In this document: positions 33,286 to 42,952 of the stretch, piece after piece
Layout: the number at the start of each line of letters is the position of its first letter
Numbering within the stretch: position 1 is the stretch's first letter
NCBI RefSeq assembly: GCF_035306585.1
Contig: NZ_DATGNU010000098.1
Span: forward strand, 20,598-84,597
Direction: 5' to 3'
DNA length: 64,000 nucleotides
DNA from: Galbibacter sp035306585
GTDB lineage: Bacteria; Bacteroidota; Bacteroidia; Flavobacteriales; Flavobacteriaceae
The notes under the pieces: generated by a model
What the model was told of the DNA's origin: nothing
Database searches by the model: none
The model's input: the letters and a program-made list of their open reading frames with translations, nothing else
Program-made: the position numbers and the translations under genes

Positions 33286-35691
33286 TTAATTTCTAAGTGG
33301 TTTACCTGTTTTCAACATATGTTGTATTCTCTCCAAGGTTTTTCGTTCCGTACATAGGGATAGGAAAGCTTCACGTTCTAGATCGAGTAAATACTGCTCT
33401 GAAACCAAAGTGGCTTCAGATAAGTCACCTCCCGCCATTACATAGGCCAATTTGTTGGCAATTTTCAAATCGTGTTCTGAGATGTATCCTCCAGCCTTCA
33501 TGGCATCGGTTCCTACCAGAAACATACCGAGAGCTTGTTTTCCTAATACCTTAATATCTTTTCGTTTAACAGGTTGGGTATATCCAGCCTCTGCCATAAT
33601 TAGGGCATGCTTTTTGGCCTCGGCAATCAATCGATCATTATTTACCACAACGATGTCTTTTCCTTTTTGGAGTATATTCAAATCAAAGGCTTCATAGGCA
33701 GAAGTAGATACTTTAGCCATTCCAATATTTAAGAAGTGTTCCCGAAGGACATTGAGTTCAACATCATCCTTTCTAAAGAGATCAGCAGCTCGTAAGGTCA
33801 TTTCTTTTGATCCACCACCGCCTGGAATGACCCCTACACCAAATTCAACTAATCCTATATAAGTTTCAGCAGCTGCGACTACCTTATCGGCATGCATGGA
33901 TAATTCACAACCTCCTCCTAGTGTCATGCCGTGTGGAGCGGCCACTGTAGGGATGGCGGAGTATCGCATTCTCATCATGGTATCCTGGAAGGTCTTAATG
34001 GCAAAATTAAGCTCATCATATTCCTGTTCCACAGCCATCATAAAGATCATTCCGATATTGGCTCCCACGGAGAAATTGGCACCTTGGTTTCCAATGACTA
34101 ATCCCTGAAAATCCTTTTCAGCGATATCGATCGCTTTGTTTAGCCCTTGGATAACTTCACCTCCGAGGGTATTCATTTTTGAAATAAACTCAACATTGAG
34201 TATACCATCACCCAGATCTTCAATCACTATCCCTGGGTTTTTCCATACTTCTTTTGTGGTTCTTATGTTGTCTAGAATAACAAAGGCGTCTTGTCCGGGC
34301 TTTTTCAGATAGTGCTTTTTAGGGATATCATAGTAATAAGTAGCTCCTTCTTTAACGGTATAGAATGAAGTAGAACCCGCGTTCACCATCTCAGTCACCC
34401 AAGAGGCTACTTCGAGGTTTTCATTTTTCATTAGTGCTATTCCCTTCTCGACTCCTATAGCATCCCAAATCTCAAAAGGACCATGTTGCCACCCAAAACC
34501 AGCTTTCATTGCATCGTCGATACGATACAACTCATCTGATATTTCAGGGATTCTATTTTGCACATAGGCAAAAAGAGAGGCAAAGTTCTTTCGGTAAAAT
34601 TCACCAGCTTTATCTTTGCCACCAACCAGTATTGGAAATCTATCTGAGACGCGTTCTACGGACTTGGTGAGCTCCAAAGTATCAAAATGTGTCTTTTTAC
34701 TTTCTTGGTATTCTAGGGTATCTAAATTGAGTTCTAGTATAGTGCTCTTGCCACTTTTATTTTTTATCTTTTTATAAAATCCTTGACCAGTTTTACTACC
34801 CAACCAATTGTTGTGCATCATAGTTTGGATGAAATCAGGTAGTTTGAATAATTCTCTTGCCTGATCTTGTGGACAATTTTCATATAAACCATTAGCTACA
34901 TGTACAAGGGTATCTAGTCCTACTACATCTACCGTTCTAAATGTAGCCGATTTTGGTCGTCCAATTACGGGACCAGTCAATTTATCAACCTCAGATACCG
35001 TTAGTCCCATCTCTTTAACCTGATGGAATAAGCTTTGTATCCCAAATATACCAATACGATTTCCGATAAAGGCTGGGGTGTCTTTGGCTAGCACAGAAGT
35101 TTTACCAAGGAATTTCTCTCCGTACTCCATTAAAAAAGAGACCACCTCACTTTTACAATTAGGACCTGGAACCACTTCAAAGAGTTTTAAATATCGGGGA
35201 GGATTAAAAAAGTGGGTTACAGCAAAATGTTTTTGGAAATCTTCACTTCTCCCTTGATTCATAAATTGGATTGGGATCCCAGAGGTATTGGAGGTAATAA
35301 GGGTTCCCGGACTTCGATGTTTTTCTATGGATTCAAAAACCGACTTTTTAATGTCGAGTCTTTCAATTACGACCTCTATAATCCAGTCTACATGTTTAAT
35401 TTTAGAAATATCATCTTCGAGATTTCCAGTGGAAATACGATCCGCAAACTTTTTATTATAAATAGGAGAGGGGTTCGATTTTAATGCAGCTTGTAGGTTC
35501 TCGTTTACCACACGATTTCTAACAACGGCATCCTCCATCGAAAGGCCTTTTGCCTTTTCCTTGTCATTGAGTTCTCTTGGTAGAATGTCTAACAATAAAA
35601 CTTCCACACCAATATTGGCAAAATGACATGCAATTCCGCTCCCCATAATTCCTGAGCCGATCACCGCTACTTTTTTAATATGTCTTTTCAT
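33286..35691 (-). CDS. fadN: 3-hydroxyacyl-CoA dehydrogenase / enoyl-CoA hydratase (FadN type)
   Basis: This 801-residue two-function enzyme has its NAD-binding domain first (AVIGSGIMGSGIACHFANIG, residues 9-28) and the hydratase/crotonase domain last (GLVIGNQGANFSVGANI and the oxyanion-hole region MTLGGGCELSMHAD). This order is the reverse of Escherichia coli FadB and matches Bacillus FadN. The NAD domain shows VTHFFNPPRYLKLFEVV. It starts the fadN-fadA-fadE set, 54 bases after marR. Confidence 0.92.
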   Translation of the reverse strand: MKRHIKKVAVIGSGIMGSGIACHFANIGVEVLLLDILPRELNDKEKAKGLSMEDAVVRNRVVNENLQAALKSNPSPIYNKKFADRISTGNLEDDISKIKHVDWIIEVVIERLDIKKSVFESIEKHRSPGTLITSNTSGIPIQFMNQGRSEDFQKHFAVTHFFNPPRYLKLFEVVPGPNCKSEVVSFLMEYGEKFLGKTSVLAKDTPAFIGNRIGIFGIQSLFHQVKEMGLTVSEVDKLTGPVIGRPKSATFRTVDVVGLDTLVHVANGLYENCPQDQARELFKLPDFIQTMMHNNWLGSKTGQGFYKKIKNKSGKSTILELNLDTLEYQESKKTHFDTLELTKSVERVSDRFPILVGGKDKAGEFYRKNFASLFAYVQNRIPEISDELYRIDDAMKAGFGWQHGPFEIWDAIGVEKGIALMKNENLEVASWVTEMVNAGSTSFYTVKEGATYYYDIPKKHYLKKPGQDAFVILDNIRTTKEVWKNPGIVIEDLGDGILNVEFISKMNTLGGEVIQGLNKAIDIAEKDFQGLVIGNQGANFSVGANIGMIFMMAVEQEYDELNFAIKTFQDTMMRMRYSAIPTVAAPHGMTLGGGCELSMHADKVVAAAETYIGLVEFGVGVIPGGGGSKEMTLRAADLFRKDDVELNVLREHFLNIGMAKVSTSAYEAFDLNILQKGKDIVVVNNDRLIAEAKKHALIMAEAGYTQPVKRKDIKVLGKQALGMFLVGTDAMKAGGYISEHDLKIANKLAYVMAGGDLSEATLVSEQYLLDLEREAFLSLCTERKTLERIQHMLKTGKPLRN

Positions 35692-35735
35692 TTTGTGTTT
35701 GGGTTTTTAATATTTATCTGTGGTAATATGGCTTT

Positions 35736-35755
35736 TTCCAATTTTTTAATTGGAA
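35736..35755 (-). other. Hairpin spanning the marR stop codon
   Basis: The 8-bp arms TTCCAATT and AATTGGAA surround four T (+ strand), and the marR stop codon sits in the structure. It separates the regulator from fadN and could tune read-through or mRNA stability. Confidence 0.45.
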
Positions 35756-36183
35756 TATATTTTTTTCTCTGATATCAATTCATGGATCACACTAGTGACC
35801 TTATAGAATCCTTTTAAATCCTCCTGGGTAACATGATTTCGAACGATGTCGTTAAATCTAAGAACAACCTCTTTCGAAAAGTCTCTTTTTTGTTTTCCAA
35901 ATTCGGTTAAACATATCAGCACACCGCGTCCATCATTGGGGTTTGGTCGCCGGACAATTAAACCTTTCTCTTCCATACTTTTTAAAATCCTAGAGAGGCT
36001 TGTGCCTTCCATCCCCATTTTCGGTCCTAATGTAGTGGACGAAGATCCAGACTCAGGATCAATACTCAACAAGGTAAATCCGATGGCCATGGTACTTTGT
36101 TCTTTGGCAGCTTCTTCATTATACATCTTGGCTACTGCTTGCCAAGTAGCTCTTAATACAAAATCTATAGTCTTATCCTTCAT
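35746..36183 (-). CDS. MarR-family transcriptional regulator
   Basis: This 145-residue winged-helix regulator has a central DNA-binding segment MGMEGTSLSRILKSMEEKGL and a wing with RRPNPNDGRGVLICLTEFG. It is first in the beta-oxidation operon. A 24-bp near-perfect palindrome 35 bases upstream is its probable operator. A matching half-site lies upstream of the acyl-CoA ligase gene. The ligand is probably a fatty acid or acyl-CoA, by context. Confidence 0.9.
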   Translation of the reverse strand: MKDKTIDFVLRATWQAVAKMYNEEAAKEQSTMAIGFTLLSIDPESGSSSTTLGPKMGMEGTSLSRILKSMEEKGLIVRRPNPNDGRGVLICLTEFGKQKRDFSKEVVLRFNDIVRNHVTQEDLKGFYKVTSVIHELISEKKIYSN

Positions 36184-36203
36184 TATTCTAATGTGGTCAT
36201 ACC

Positions 36204-36211
36204 CAAATATA
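36204..36211 (-). promoter_or_regulatory. -7 box of the marR-fad operon
   Basis: TATATTTG on the minus strand fits TAnnTTTG. The palindromic operator begins 7 bases upstream and would cover the -33 region, the usual layout for repression. Confidence 0.5.
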
Positions 36212-36217
36212 CGAATA

Positions 36218-36241
36218 ATTTATTATGCATGCATAGTAAAT
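36218..36241. promoter_or_regulatory. Palindromic operator of the MarR regulator
   Basis: This is a 24-bp palindrome centred on ATGCAT, with one mismatched pair. The half-sites are TTTATTATGCA and TGCATAGTAAA. It lies 35 bases upstream of marR. The half-site TACTATGCA recurs before the fadD-like gene (38128-38136). Confidence 0.75.
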
Positions 36242-36291
36242 AGATGAATTTTTTGATAATATTTTAAAACCCTGATTTAAGATCGCTATAC

Positions 36292-36318
36292 AAAAAAACG
36301 CTTCCGATGGGAAGCGTT
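36292..36318 (-). terminator. Terminator after the acyl-CoA ligase gene
   Basis: AACGCTTCC and GGAAGCGTT form a 9-bp stem with loop GATG, followed on the minus strand by a run of U, 15 bases after the stop. Confidence 0.9.
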
Positions 36319-36333
36319 CAATTTGTTGGTATA

Positions 36334-38106
36334 TTATTCTGGTTTATACATGGATTTATAGAGATCCATATATTTTTCTTTTATGATTCTCCTCTTGAGT
36401 TTTAAAGTAGGTGTGAGATGCCCCTGCTCCACACTCCATTCATCTGGAGTTAATTCAAATTTCTTAACTTGTTCCCATCGCCCAAATTGTTGGTTGTATT
36501 TGGAAACTTCTTCCCCGATGCGTTCGATTACTTTTGGGTTTTTAACAAGCGCTTGATTATCGGCGATGTCGATTTTTTGTCGTCTGGCCCATTTGTAAAC
36601 AAATTCAAAATTAGGTTGAATCAGTGCGCAAGGCATTTTTTCACCTTCTCCAACAACCATGATCTGCTCAATAAATCGGGATTGTTTCATTTGATTTTCT
36701 ATCATTTGGGGTGCGACATACTTACCGCCTGAGGTTTTAAAGATTTCTTTTTTACGATCGGTTATTTTTAGAAAGCCGTCAGGATCAACTTGCCCGATAT
36801 CACCCGTGTGGAAATATTCACCTTCCATGGCCTCTTTGGTCTTTTCTTCATCTTTATAATAACCTAACATGATGTTGGGCCCTTTACACAGAATTTCTCC
36901 GTCTTCTGCAATTTTAACTTCGACATTGGGAAGCATACGACCAACGGTCCCGATTTTCCAACCGCGGTTGTTCTGGTCATTTACCGCAATCACAGGAGAG
37001 GTTTCAGTGAGTCCATACCCTTCCATCACAGGTATTCCAGCAGCGCCGAATATTCGAGCTAACCTAGGTTGAAGAGCTGCACTTCCTGAGACCAATATTT
37101 TTAAGTTCCCCCCAAGACCTTCTTGCCACTTACTGAAAATGAGCTTACGCGCTATCTTTAATTTAAATTCATACCAAGGACCATTGGCTCCATAGGGTTC
37201 GAAAACTTCTCCTAATTCAATAGCCCAGAAGAATAATTTCTTCTTGATTCCACTTAATTCACTTCCTTTGGCCTGTATTTTATCATATACTTTTTCAATA
37301 AGGCGCGGTACAACCGTCATTACATGCGGTTTAACTTCTTTTAAATTATCACTCATCTTGTCTATGGATTCGGCAAAATGAATGCTAATACCACAGTACT
37401 GATAAAGGTAAACCACCATACGCTCGAATATGTGACAGATGGGTAAAAAACTAAGTGCTTTGTCCCCTGTTGTAAGTGGTACGCGCTCCTCACTGCCCAA
37501 TACATTGGATACAATATTATTATGTGAGAGCATGACAGCTTTTGGCTTTCCTGTGGTCCCTGAGGTATATATAAGTGTCGCTAAATCTTCGGTAGATACT
37601 GCATCCATTCTCGATTGAACTTCGTGTTGGTTGCTTTGATCTTCACCCAGAGTGTATACTTCCTTTAGACTTTTAACCCCTTCTAATTCTCTAAAAGAAT
37701 AAACTTCCTTTAAAGAGGGAACTTTTTCCTTTATCGAATTCAACTTCTCTAAAATTTCCATATCACTCACAATACAGTACTTCGACTCCGAGTGATTTAA
37801 AATATACAAGTAATCCTCTGCGGATATGGTAGGGTAGATGGGGACGTTCTGTGCACCAATTTGTAAAATGCCAATATCTGCAATATTCCAATCCGCACTA
37901 TTGTTATGCGAGATTATGGCAATTTTATCATTAGGCTGTACCCCTAATCGAAGAAGACCACGACTCAATTGATTGGCCCGATCGACATAATTTTGAGAGG
38001 AAACAGTCTCCCATTTGTTATTGTGTTTGGTTGCAAATGCAGTTTCTAAGTTGAATTTCTCCAGCTGATAATGTGGGAAATCAAACAAACGGGTTACCTT
38101 AGTCAT
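36334..38106 (-). CDS. fadD: Long-chain fatty acid-CoA ligase (AMP-forming)
   Basis: This 590-residue adenylate-forming enzyme has the P-loop-like motif LIYTSGTTGKPKAVMLSH (near residue 175), EGYGLTETSP, GDIGQVDPDGFLKITDRKKE and a C-terminal lysine region. It activates fatty acids to acyl-CoA, providing substrate for the neighbouring operon. It ends with its own terminator, so it is a separate transcript. The TACTATGCA half-site upstream suggests shared MarR control. Confidence 0.92.
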   Translation of the reverse strand: MTKVTRLFDFPHYQLEKFNLETAFATKHNNKWETVSSQNYVDRANQLSRGLLRLGVQPNDKIAIISHNNSADWNIADIGILQIGAQNVPIYPTISAEDYLYILNHSESKYCIVSDMEILEKLNSIKEKVPSLKEVYSFRELEGVKSLKEVYTLGEDQSNQHEVQSRMDAVSTEDLATLIYTSGTTGKPKAVMLSHNNIVSNVLGSEERVPLTTGDKALSFLPICHIFERMVVYLYQYCGISIHFAESIDKMSDNLKEVKPHVMTVVPRLIEKVYDKIQAKGSELSGIKKKLFFWAIELGEVFEPYGANGPWYEFKLKIARKLIFSKWQEGLGGNLKILVSGSAALQPRLARIFGAAGIPVMEGYGLTETSPVIAVNDQNNRGWKIGTVGRMLPNVEVKIAEDGEILCKGPNIMLGYYKDEEKTKEAMEGEYFHTGDIGQVDPDGFLKITDRKKEIFKTSGGKYVAPQMIENQMKQSRFIEQIMVVGEGEKMPCALIQPNFEFVYKWARRQKIDIADNQALVKNPKVIERIGEEVSKYNQQFGRWEQVKKFELTPDEWSVEQGHLTPTLKLKRRIIKEKYMDLYKSMYKPE

Positions 38107-38127
38107 GATTATTAGTAATAAGAATTA

Positions 38128-38136
38128 TACTATGCA
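38128..38136. promoter_or_regulatory. MarR half-site TACTATGCA upstream of the fadD-like gene
   Basis: Nine bases match the half-site of the marR operator, 22 bases upstream of the ligase start. The second half is degenerate, so binding may be weaker. Confidence 0.5.
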
Positions 38137-38170
38137 AAATATGAAATTTGCTGACTATTTTCAAAAGAAG

Positions 38171-38214
38171 ATATAAAAAAAGGAGTTGTTGGCCAACAAC
38201 TCCTTTTTTTATAT
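38171..38214 (-). terminator. Terminator after purL (44-bp perfect palindrome)
   Basis: Two 22-base arms are perfect complements with no extra spacer. The core AGGAGTTGTTGG pairs with CCAACAACTCCT, bordered by A-runs and T-runs, so it can stop transcription in either direction. It lies 22 bases after the purL stop. Confidence 0.92.
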
Positions 38215-38235
38215 GGGAAGGTATCTGTTCCTTCT

Positions 38236-41200
38236 TTATTTGTCTTCCAGCCATTTTCTAGCGTTGATAAACGCCTCTAGCCATGGAGAAACTTCATCGT
38301 TTCTATTTTCTGGGTAATTCGCCCAGTTCCACTGAAAAATGGATCTTTCAAAATGTGGCATGGTAACCAGGTGTCTTCCATCATCAGAAACCATCATAGC
38401 GGTGTTGTAATCCGATCCATTCGGGTTGGCTGGATATTCTTGGTACCCGTATTTAGCGACAATGTTGTATCGATCTTCTGGATATGGGAGTGTAAACCTA
38501 CCTTCTCCGTGGGAAACCCAAATTCCCAAAGTGCTTCCAGCTAAAGATTTTAACATTACTGAATTGTTTTCTTGGATGGTTACCGAGGTGAAAATACTCT
38601 CGTGTTTCCCACTTTTGTTAGGATGCATTTGTGGTTTTTGCTCGTGATCTGGATAAACCAACCCGAGTTCCATCCAAAGTTGACATCCATTACAAATACC
38701 TACCGAAAGAGTATCTGGTCTTTTAAAGAATTTCTTAAGTGCTTGGTTGGCTTTTTCATTATATAAAAATGCTCCTGCCCATCCTTTTGCTGATCCCAAT
38801 ACATCGGAATTAGAAAAGCCTCCTACTGATCCTATGAATTGGATATCTTCTAATGTTTCACGACCACTTATTAAATCAGTCATGTGAACGTCTTTAACAT
38901 CAAATCCAGCTAAATACATGGCATGGGCCATCTCGCGCTCAGAATTACTTCCTTTTTCACGTAAGATAGCCGCTTTAGGCCTCTTTCCACTGACAGGTTG
39001 AAGTTTTCCAGTAAAGTGTTTTGGGAATTCATAACGCAATGGTTGAACTTTATAATTGTTATATCGCTGCGTTGCAAGATCATTCTTGGTTTGTTTTTGA
39101 TCTAAAAGATAGGAGGTTTTAAACCACACATCCCTAAGTTGGCTTACGCTAAAGGAGAAACTATCTTGATTATTTAGTATTTGAAGTCGATCTCCCTCAA
39201 CTGCTTTACCAATTTTATGTGCTTTGACTCCATTATTTTTAAAAGCTGTTTCAACAGCAGTATCATCCTTGGCCTGGATGACTACACCTGTGTTCTCACT
39301 AAAGAGGACTTTAATAGAATCCTCCTCTCCAAGCAATGAAAGGTTAAGTTGAGCTCCCAGATCCGTATTTGAAAAACACATCTCCAATAAAGTAGTAATT
39401 AATCCACCACTACCTATATCGTGGCCTGCAGCAATCTTATCGTTTTTGATAAGCTCCTGCAAGGTGTTAAATGCTGCTTTAAATCCTTCAGGGTTGGTTA
39501 CCGTCGGCGCTTGGCTTCCGATGGTTTTAATAATTTGACCAAAAGAAGAACCTCCTAATTTAAACTGATCTTCTGATAAGTTGATATAATACAAGCTTCC
39601 TGCATTTGGTTTAAGGACTGGCTCGACTACTTTTTTAATATCACTGCAATGACCTCCAGCTGATATAATCACGGTCCCTGGAGCAATAATTTCGCCATCT
39701 GGATACTTTTGTTTCATCGAAAGGGAATCTTTGCCTGTAGGTATATTAATTCCAAGGGCAATGGCAAACTCAGAACAGCCTTCTACTGCGTTGTATAATC
39801 GAGCATCTTCTCCTTCATTTTTACAAGCCCACATCCAGTTGGCTGATAGGGAAACCGATTTAAGACCCTGCTCAAGTGGTGCCCAAACAATGTTGGTCAG
39901 CGCTTCTGCGATGGCGTTTCTACTCCCAGCAACAGGATCAATAAGTGCAGCTACTGGAGAATGACCTATGGCGGTTGCAATGCCATCTTTTCCCTTATAA
40001 TCCAAAGCCATTACCCCACAGTTGTTTAAAGGCAGTTGAAGTTCCCCAACACACTGTTGTTTGGCAACAAGTCCTGAGACACATCGGTCCACCTTGTTAG
40101 TTAACCAATCTTTACATCCAACAGCTTCCAATTGTAAAAGCGCTTCTAGGTAGCTATGAAGGTTCTCTAAGGAGTATGGTTGATCTTTATAAGTTCTTTC
40201 AATAGTGGCATCGGTCATAACTGTTTTAGGTGAGCTACCGAACATATCGGAAAGCGCTAAATCCATCGGTTTTTCACCACTGGTTTTAGATTGAAAACTA
40301 AACACCTGATCTTCCGATACCTCACCTACTTCGTAGAGAGGGGTGCGTTCGCGTTCTGCGATCTTAATGAGTTTATTCTTATTTTCTTCGGCAATAATAA
40401 GGCCCATTCGTTCTTGGGATTCATTACCGATGATTTCTTTAGCAGATAGCGTAGGGTCACCCACTGGTAGTTTATCCAGATCAATGTGTCCACCAGTATC
40501 TTCAACTAGTTCTGAGAGACAGTTTAAATGGCCTCCTGCTCCGTGATCATGAATGGAAACAATGTGGTTCTCTTGACTCTCTACCATCCCTCTAACTGCA
40601 TTGGCTACACGTTTTTGCATCTCAGGATTGGAGCGTTGTACAGCATTAAGTTCGATCCCGCTGCTGAATTCTCCAGTATCTGCAGAGGAAACAGCGGCGC
40701 CTCCCATACCTATACGGTAATTTTCACCTCCTAATACAATAATTTTATCACTAGGTTCTGGCTTTCCTTTTATAGCTTGGGATTGTTTTCCATAGCCAAT
40801 CCCACCAGCTAGCATAATGACTTTATCGAAACCGAGTTTTCTGGCCTTGTCTCCTAATTCATCATGAGCCTCGTCATGTTCAAAAGTAAGGACTGAACCA
40901 TTAATTAAAGGTTGTCCGAATTTGTTTCCAAAATCAGACGCTCCATTGGAGGCTTTTATTAGGATATCGATAGGGGTTTGGTATAACCACTTTCGCTCTT
41001 CCATATTGTTTTCCCAGGGACGGTCTTTTTCCAATCGTGAGTATGAGGTCATATAAACTGCAGAGCCTGCTAATGGCAATGAACCTTTTCCTCCAGCTAA
41101 ACGATCTCGTATTTCTCCTCCCGATCCTGTTGCAGCGCCATTAAATGGCTCTACAGTGGTAGGGAAGTTATGAGTTTCTGCTTTTATAGATAATACCGAA

Positions 41201-41916
41201 TCGTATTGTTGTTCCTGATAGAAGTCAGGATGTTCTGCGCTTTTAGGTGCAAATTGAGTTGCTTTAGGCCCTTTTAAAAATGCAACGTTATCCTTGTAGG
41301 CAGAAACAATTGTATTGGGATTTTCTTCAGAAGTTTTTTTAATCAATTTAAAAAGGGAAAGCTCTTTTTCTTGACCATCGATAATAAAAGTACCATTAAA
41401 AATCTTATGCCTACAGTGTTCAGAATTGACCTGAGAGAAACCAAAAACTTCTGAATCAGTTAATTTACGGCCTAATTTTTCTGCTAGTTGATTGAGATAA
41501 TCAACCTCTTCTTCATTTAATGACAACCCTTCTTGAATATTGTATGCGGCGATGTCATCAATCTCTTTAATTGATTCTGGCTCAATATCCACTTGGAAGA
41601 TGGATTGATTTAAGGAATCAAATTTTTGAGATAGCATCACATCAAAATCGGTAGTATCACTGGAGCATGAGAGAAATTCTTCGATTCGAATAATTCCTCG
41701 AATGTCCATGTTTTGTGTGATTTCCACGGCATTGGTACTCCATGGTGTGATCATTGCTGCTCTAGGGCCAATAAAAAAAGCGTCAATGGACGCCGAATCT
41801 ATTTGTGGCTGATTGCCAAATAACCAAACAAGTTTTGAGGTATCTTCCTGAGAAAGTTCGCTATTTGTTTGAACGGCGTAAACCTTAATTTTCGGGTTTC
41901 CGAAGAAAAGAATCAT
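38236..41916 (-). CDS. purL: Phosphoribosylformylglycinamidine synthase (large single-chain)
   Basis: This 1226-residue enzyme makes FGAM from FGAR, ATP and glutamine in purine synthesis. Residues 150-300 carry GFSQVNSEHCRHKIFNG and the catalytic region KAETHNFPTTVEPFNGAATGSGGEIRD-type segment (about residue 228 on). The C-terminal amidotransferase has the nucleophile Cys in SVGICNGCQL and the terminal PHFERS. The single-chain form is normal here, unlike the PurLQS of Gram-positives. A -7 box (TAAATTTG, 41970-41977, minus strand) lies 54 bases upstream. Confidence 0.96.
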   Translation of the reverse strand: MILFFGNPKIKVYAVQTNSELSQEDTSKLVWLFGNQPQIDSASIDAFFIGPRAAMITPWSTNAVEITQNMDIRGIIRIEEFLSCSSDTTDFDVMLSQKFDSLNQSIFQVDIEPESIKEIDDIAAYNIQEGLSLNEEEVDYLNQLAEKLGRKLTDSEVFGFSQVNSEHCRHKIFNGTFIIDGQEKELSLFKLIKKTSEENPNTIVSAYKDNVAFLKGPKATQFAPKSAEHPDFYQEQQYDSVLSIKAETHNFPTTVEPFNGAATGSGGEIRDRLAGGKGSLPLAGSAVYMTSYSRLEKDRPWENNMEERKWLYQTPIDILIKASNGASDFGNKFGQPLINGSVLTFEHDEAHDELGDKARKLGFDKVIMLAGGIGYGKQSQAIKGKPEPSDKIIVLGGENYRIGMGGAAVSSADTGEFSSGIELNAVQRSNPEMQKRVANAVRGMVESQENHIVSIHDHGAGGHLNCLSELVEDTGGHIDLDKLPVGDPTLSAKEIIGNESQERMGLIIAEENKNKLIKIAERERTPLYEVGEVSEDQVFSFQSKTSGEKPMDLALSDMFGSSPKTVMTDATIERTYKDQPYSLENLHSYLEALLQLEAVGCKDWLTNKVDRCVSGLVAKQQCVGELQLPLNNCGVMALDYKGKDGIATAIGHSPVAALIDPVAGSRNAIAEALTNIVWAPLEQGLKSVSLSANWMWACKNEGEDARLYNAVEGCSEFAIALGINIPTGKDSLSMKQKYPDGEIIAPGTVIISAGGHCSDIKKVVEPVLKPNAGSLYYINLSEDQFKLGGSSFGQIIKTIGSQAPTVTNPEGFKAAFNTLQELIKNDKIAAGHDIGSGGLITTLLEMCFSNTDLGAQLNLSLLGEEDSIKVLFSENTGVVIQAKDDTAVETAFKNNGVKAHKIGKAVEGDRLQILNNQDSFSFSVSQLRDVWFKTSYLLDQKQTKNDLATQRYNNYKVQPLRYEFPKHFTGKLQPVSGKRPKAAILREKGSNSEREMAHAMYLAGFDVKDVHMTDLISGRETLEDIQFIGSVGGFSNSDVLGSAKGWAGAFLYNEKANQALKKFFKRPDTLSVGICNGCQLWMELGLVYPDHEQKPQMHPNKSGKHESIFTSVTIQENNSVMLKSLAGSTLGIWVSHGEGRFTLPYPEDRYNIVAKYGYQEYPANPNGSDYNTAMMVSDDGRHLVTMPHFERSIFQWNWANYPENRNDEVSPWLEAFINARKWLEDK

Positions 41917-41969
41917 AGGGTTGCGGTGTTTATGTCCTTTAATGAGACCTGTTCTATAAAAATAAAGTG

Positions 41970-41977
41970 CAAATTTA
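41970..41977 (-). promoter_or_regulatory. Candidate -7 box for purL
   Basis: TAAATTTG on the minus strand, 54 bases upstream of the ATG. No clear -33 element. Confidence 0.4.
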
Positions 41978-42127
41978 AGTAATTCTATCCTATTTCAGGC
42001 TACTTATAATTGGTGATTTTAAATTCAAAATTAAGGCATTAAATTGCATTTCCACTTTATGGTGATTGACAGCTGTAGTATACCTTATTGGCGCTTGATC
42101 CTAGTATTAGTTACAGGCGCGATTGGT

Positions 42128-42814
42128 TTATTTTTTTAACGCTTTTTGGATACCTTCCTTTACCAGTGGTTCCATAATGGCATATCCTTTGACAGTGGGG
42201 TGAACTCCATCATGAGCGAGCTCTGGGCTTAATCCATTTTGATCATTCACCATAGCAGTGAAATAATCCACATAAACTAGCTCGTTTTTCTCAGCGTACT
42301 GCTTCAAGAGCTTGTTTAATTCAATTACTTTTTCAGCAGGTTTAATGGATGGCCTCCAAGGAAAGTTGTTCGCTGGTAGGACCGAACAAATTACTGGCTT
42401 AATGTCATTGGCTTGAGCCAGTTCTACCATAGAGATAATGTTTCCAAAAACGTCTTCCAATGCGATGGGTCCTGTATTTTCCGCAATATCATTGATTCCA
42501 GCTAAAAACACCACAACCTTTGGGTTGAGGTCAATGACATCTCTGCGAAAACGGAGTAACATCTGAGAGGTGGTTTGCCCGCTGATTCCCCGATCGATAT
42601 AAGGGTTTGTTTCGAAAAACGCAGGGCGTGCATTTATCCAACCTTCTGTAATGGAATTTCCCATAAAGACAACCCTGTCTTCAGTTGCTTTTACTGGAGC
42701 GAGTGCGGCATTTTGAGCTGCATATCTATCAAAATTAGCAAATTCGGTTGCGGATTCTTGGCCGAAGGATTGTGAAAGACTAAGCATGAGAATGATCGAA
42801 AGTATTTTTTTCAT
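42128..42814 (-). CDS. Secreted SGNH/GDSL hydrolase
   Basis: This 228-residue protein has a Sec signal (MKKILSIILMLSLSQSFG). An upstream ATG at 42838 would add 8 residues before it and is less likely. The catalytic blocks are VFMGNSITEGW (Ser), a central Gly block, LAGINDIAENT (Asn) and HDGVHPTVKGY (Asp-His). It probably removes acetyl or other ester groups from sugars or lipids in the periplasm. The substrate is unknown. Confidence 0.88.
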   Translation of the reverse strand: MKKILSIILMLSLSQSFGQESATEFANFDRYAAQNAALAPVKATEDRVVFMGNSITEGWINARPAFFETNPYIDRGISGQTTSQMLLRFRRDVIDLNPKVVVFLAGINDIAENTGPIALEDVFGNIISMVELAQANDIKPVICSVLPANNFPWRPSIKPAEKVIELNKLLKQYAEKNELVYVDYFTAMVNDQNGLSPELAHDGVHPTVKGYAIMEPLVKEGIQKALKK

Positions 42815-42952
42815 TTTTATTTTATTAAAGGTTTTCAAGTGTTATCAAAGTTACTCAAAATTAGAAAGATTAAATTGTAAAGTAACCAATTTGATGGCGG
42901 TGATCAGGTGAAATTTTTCCTGCTTGAAAGGGTCGCAAAATAGCCAAGTGAT

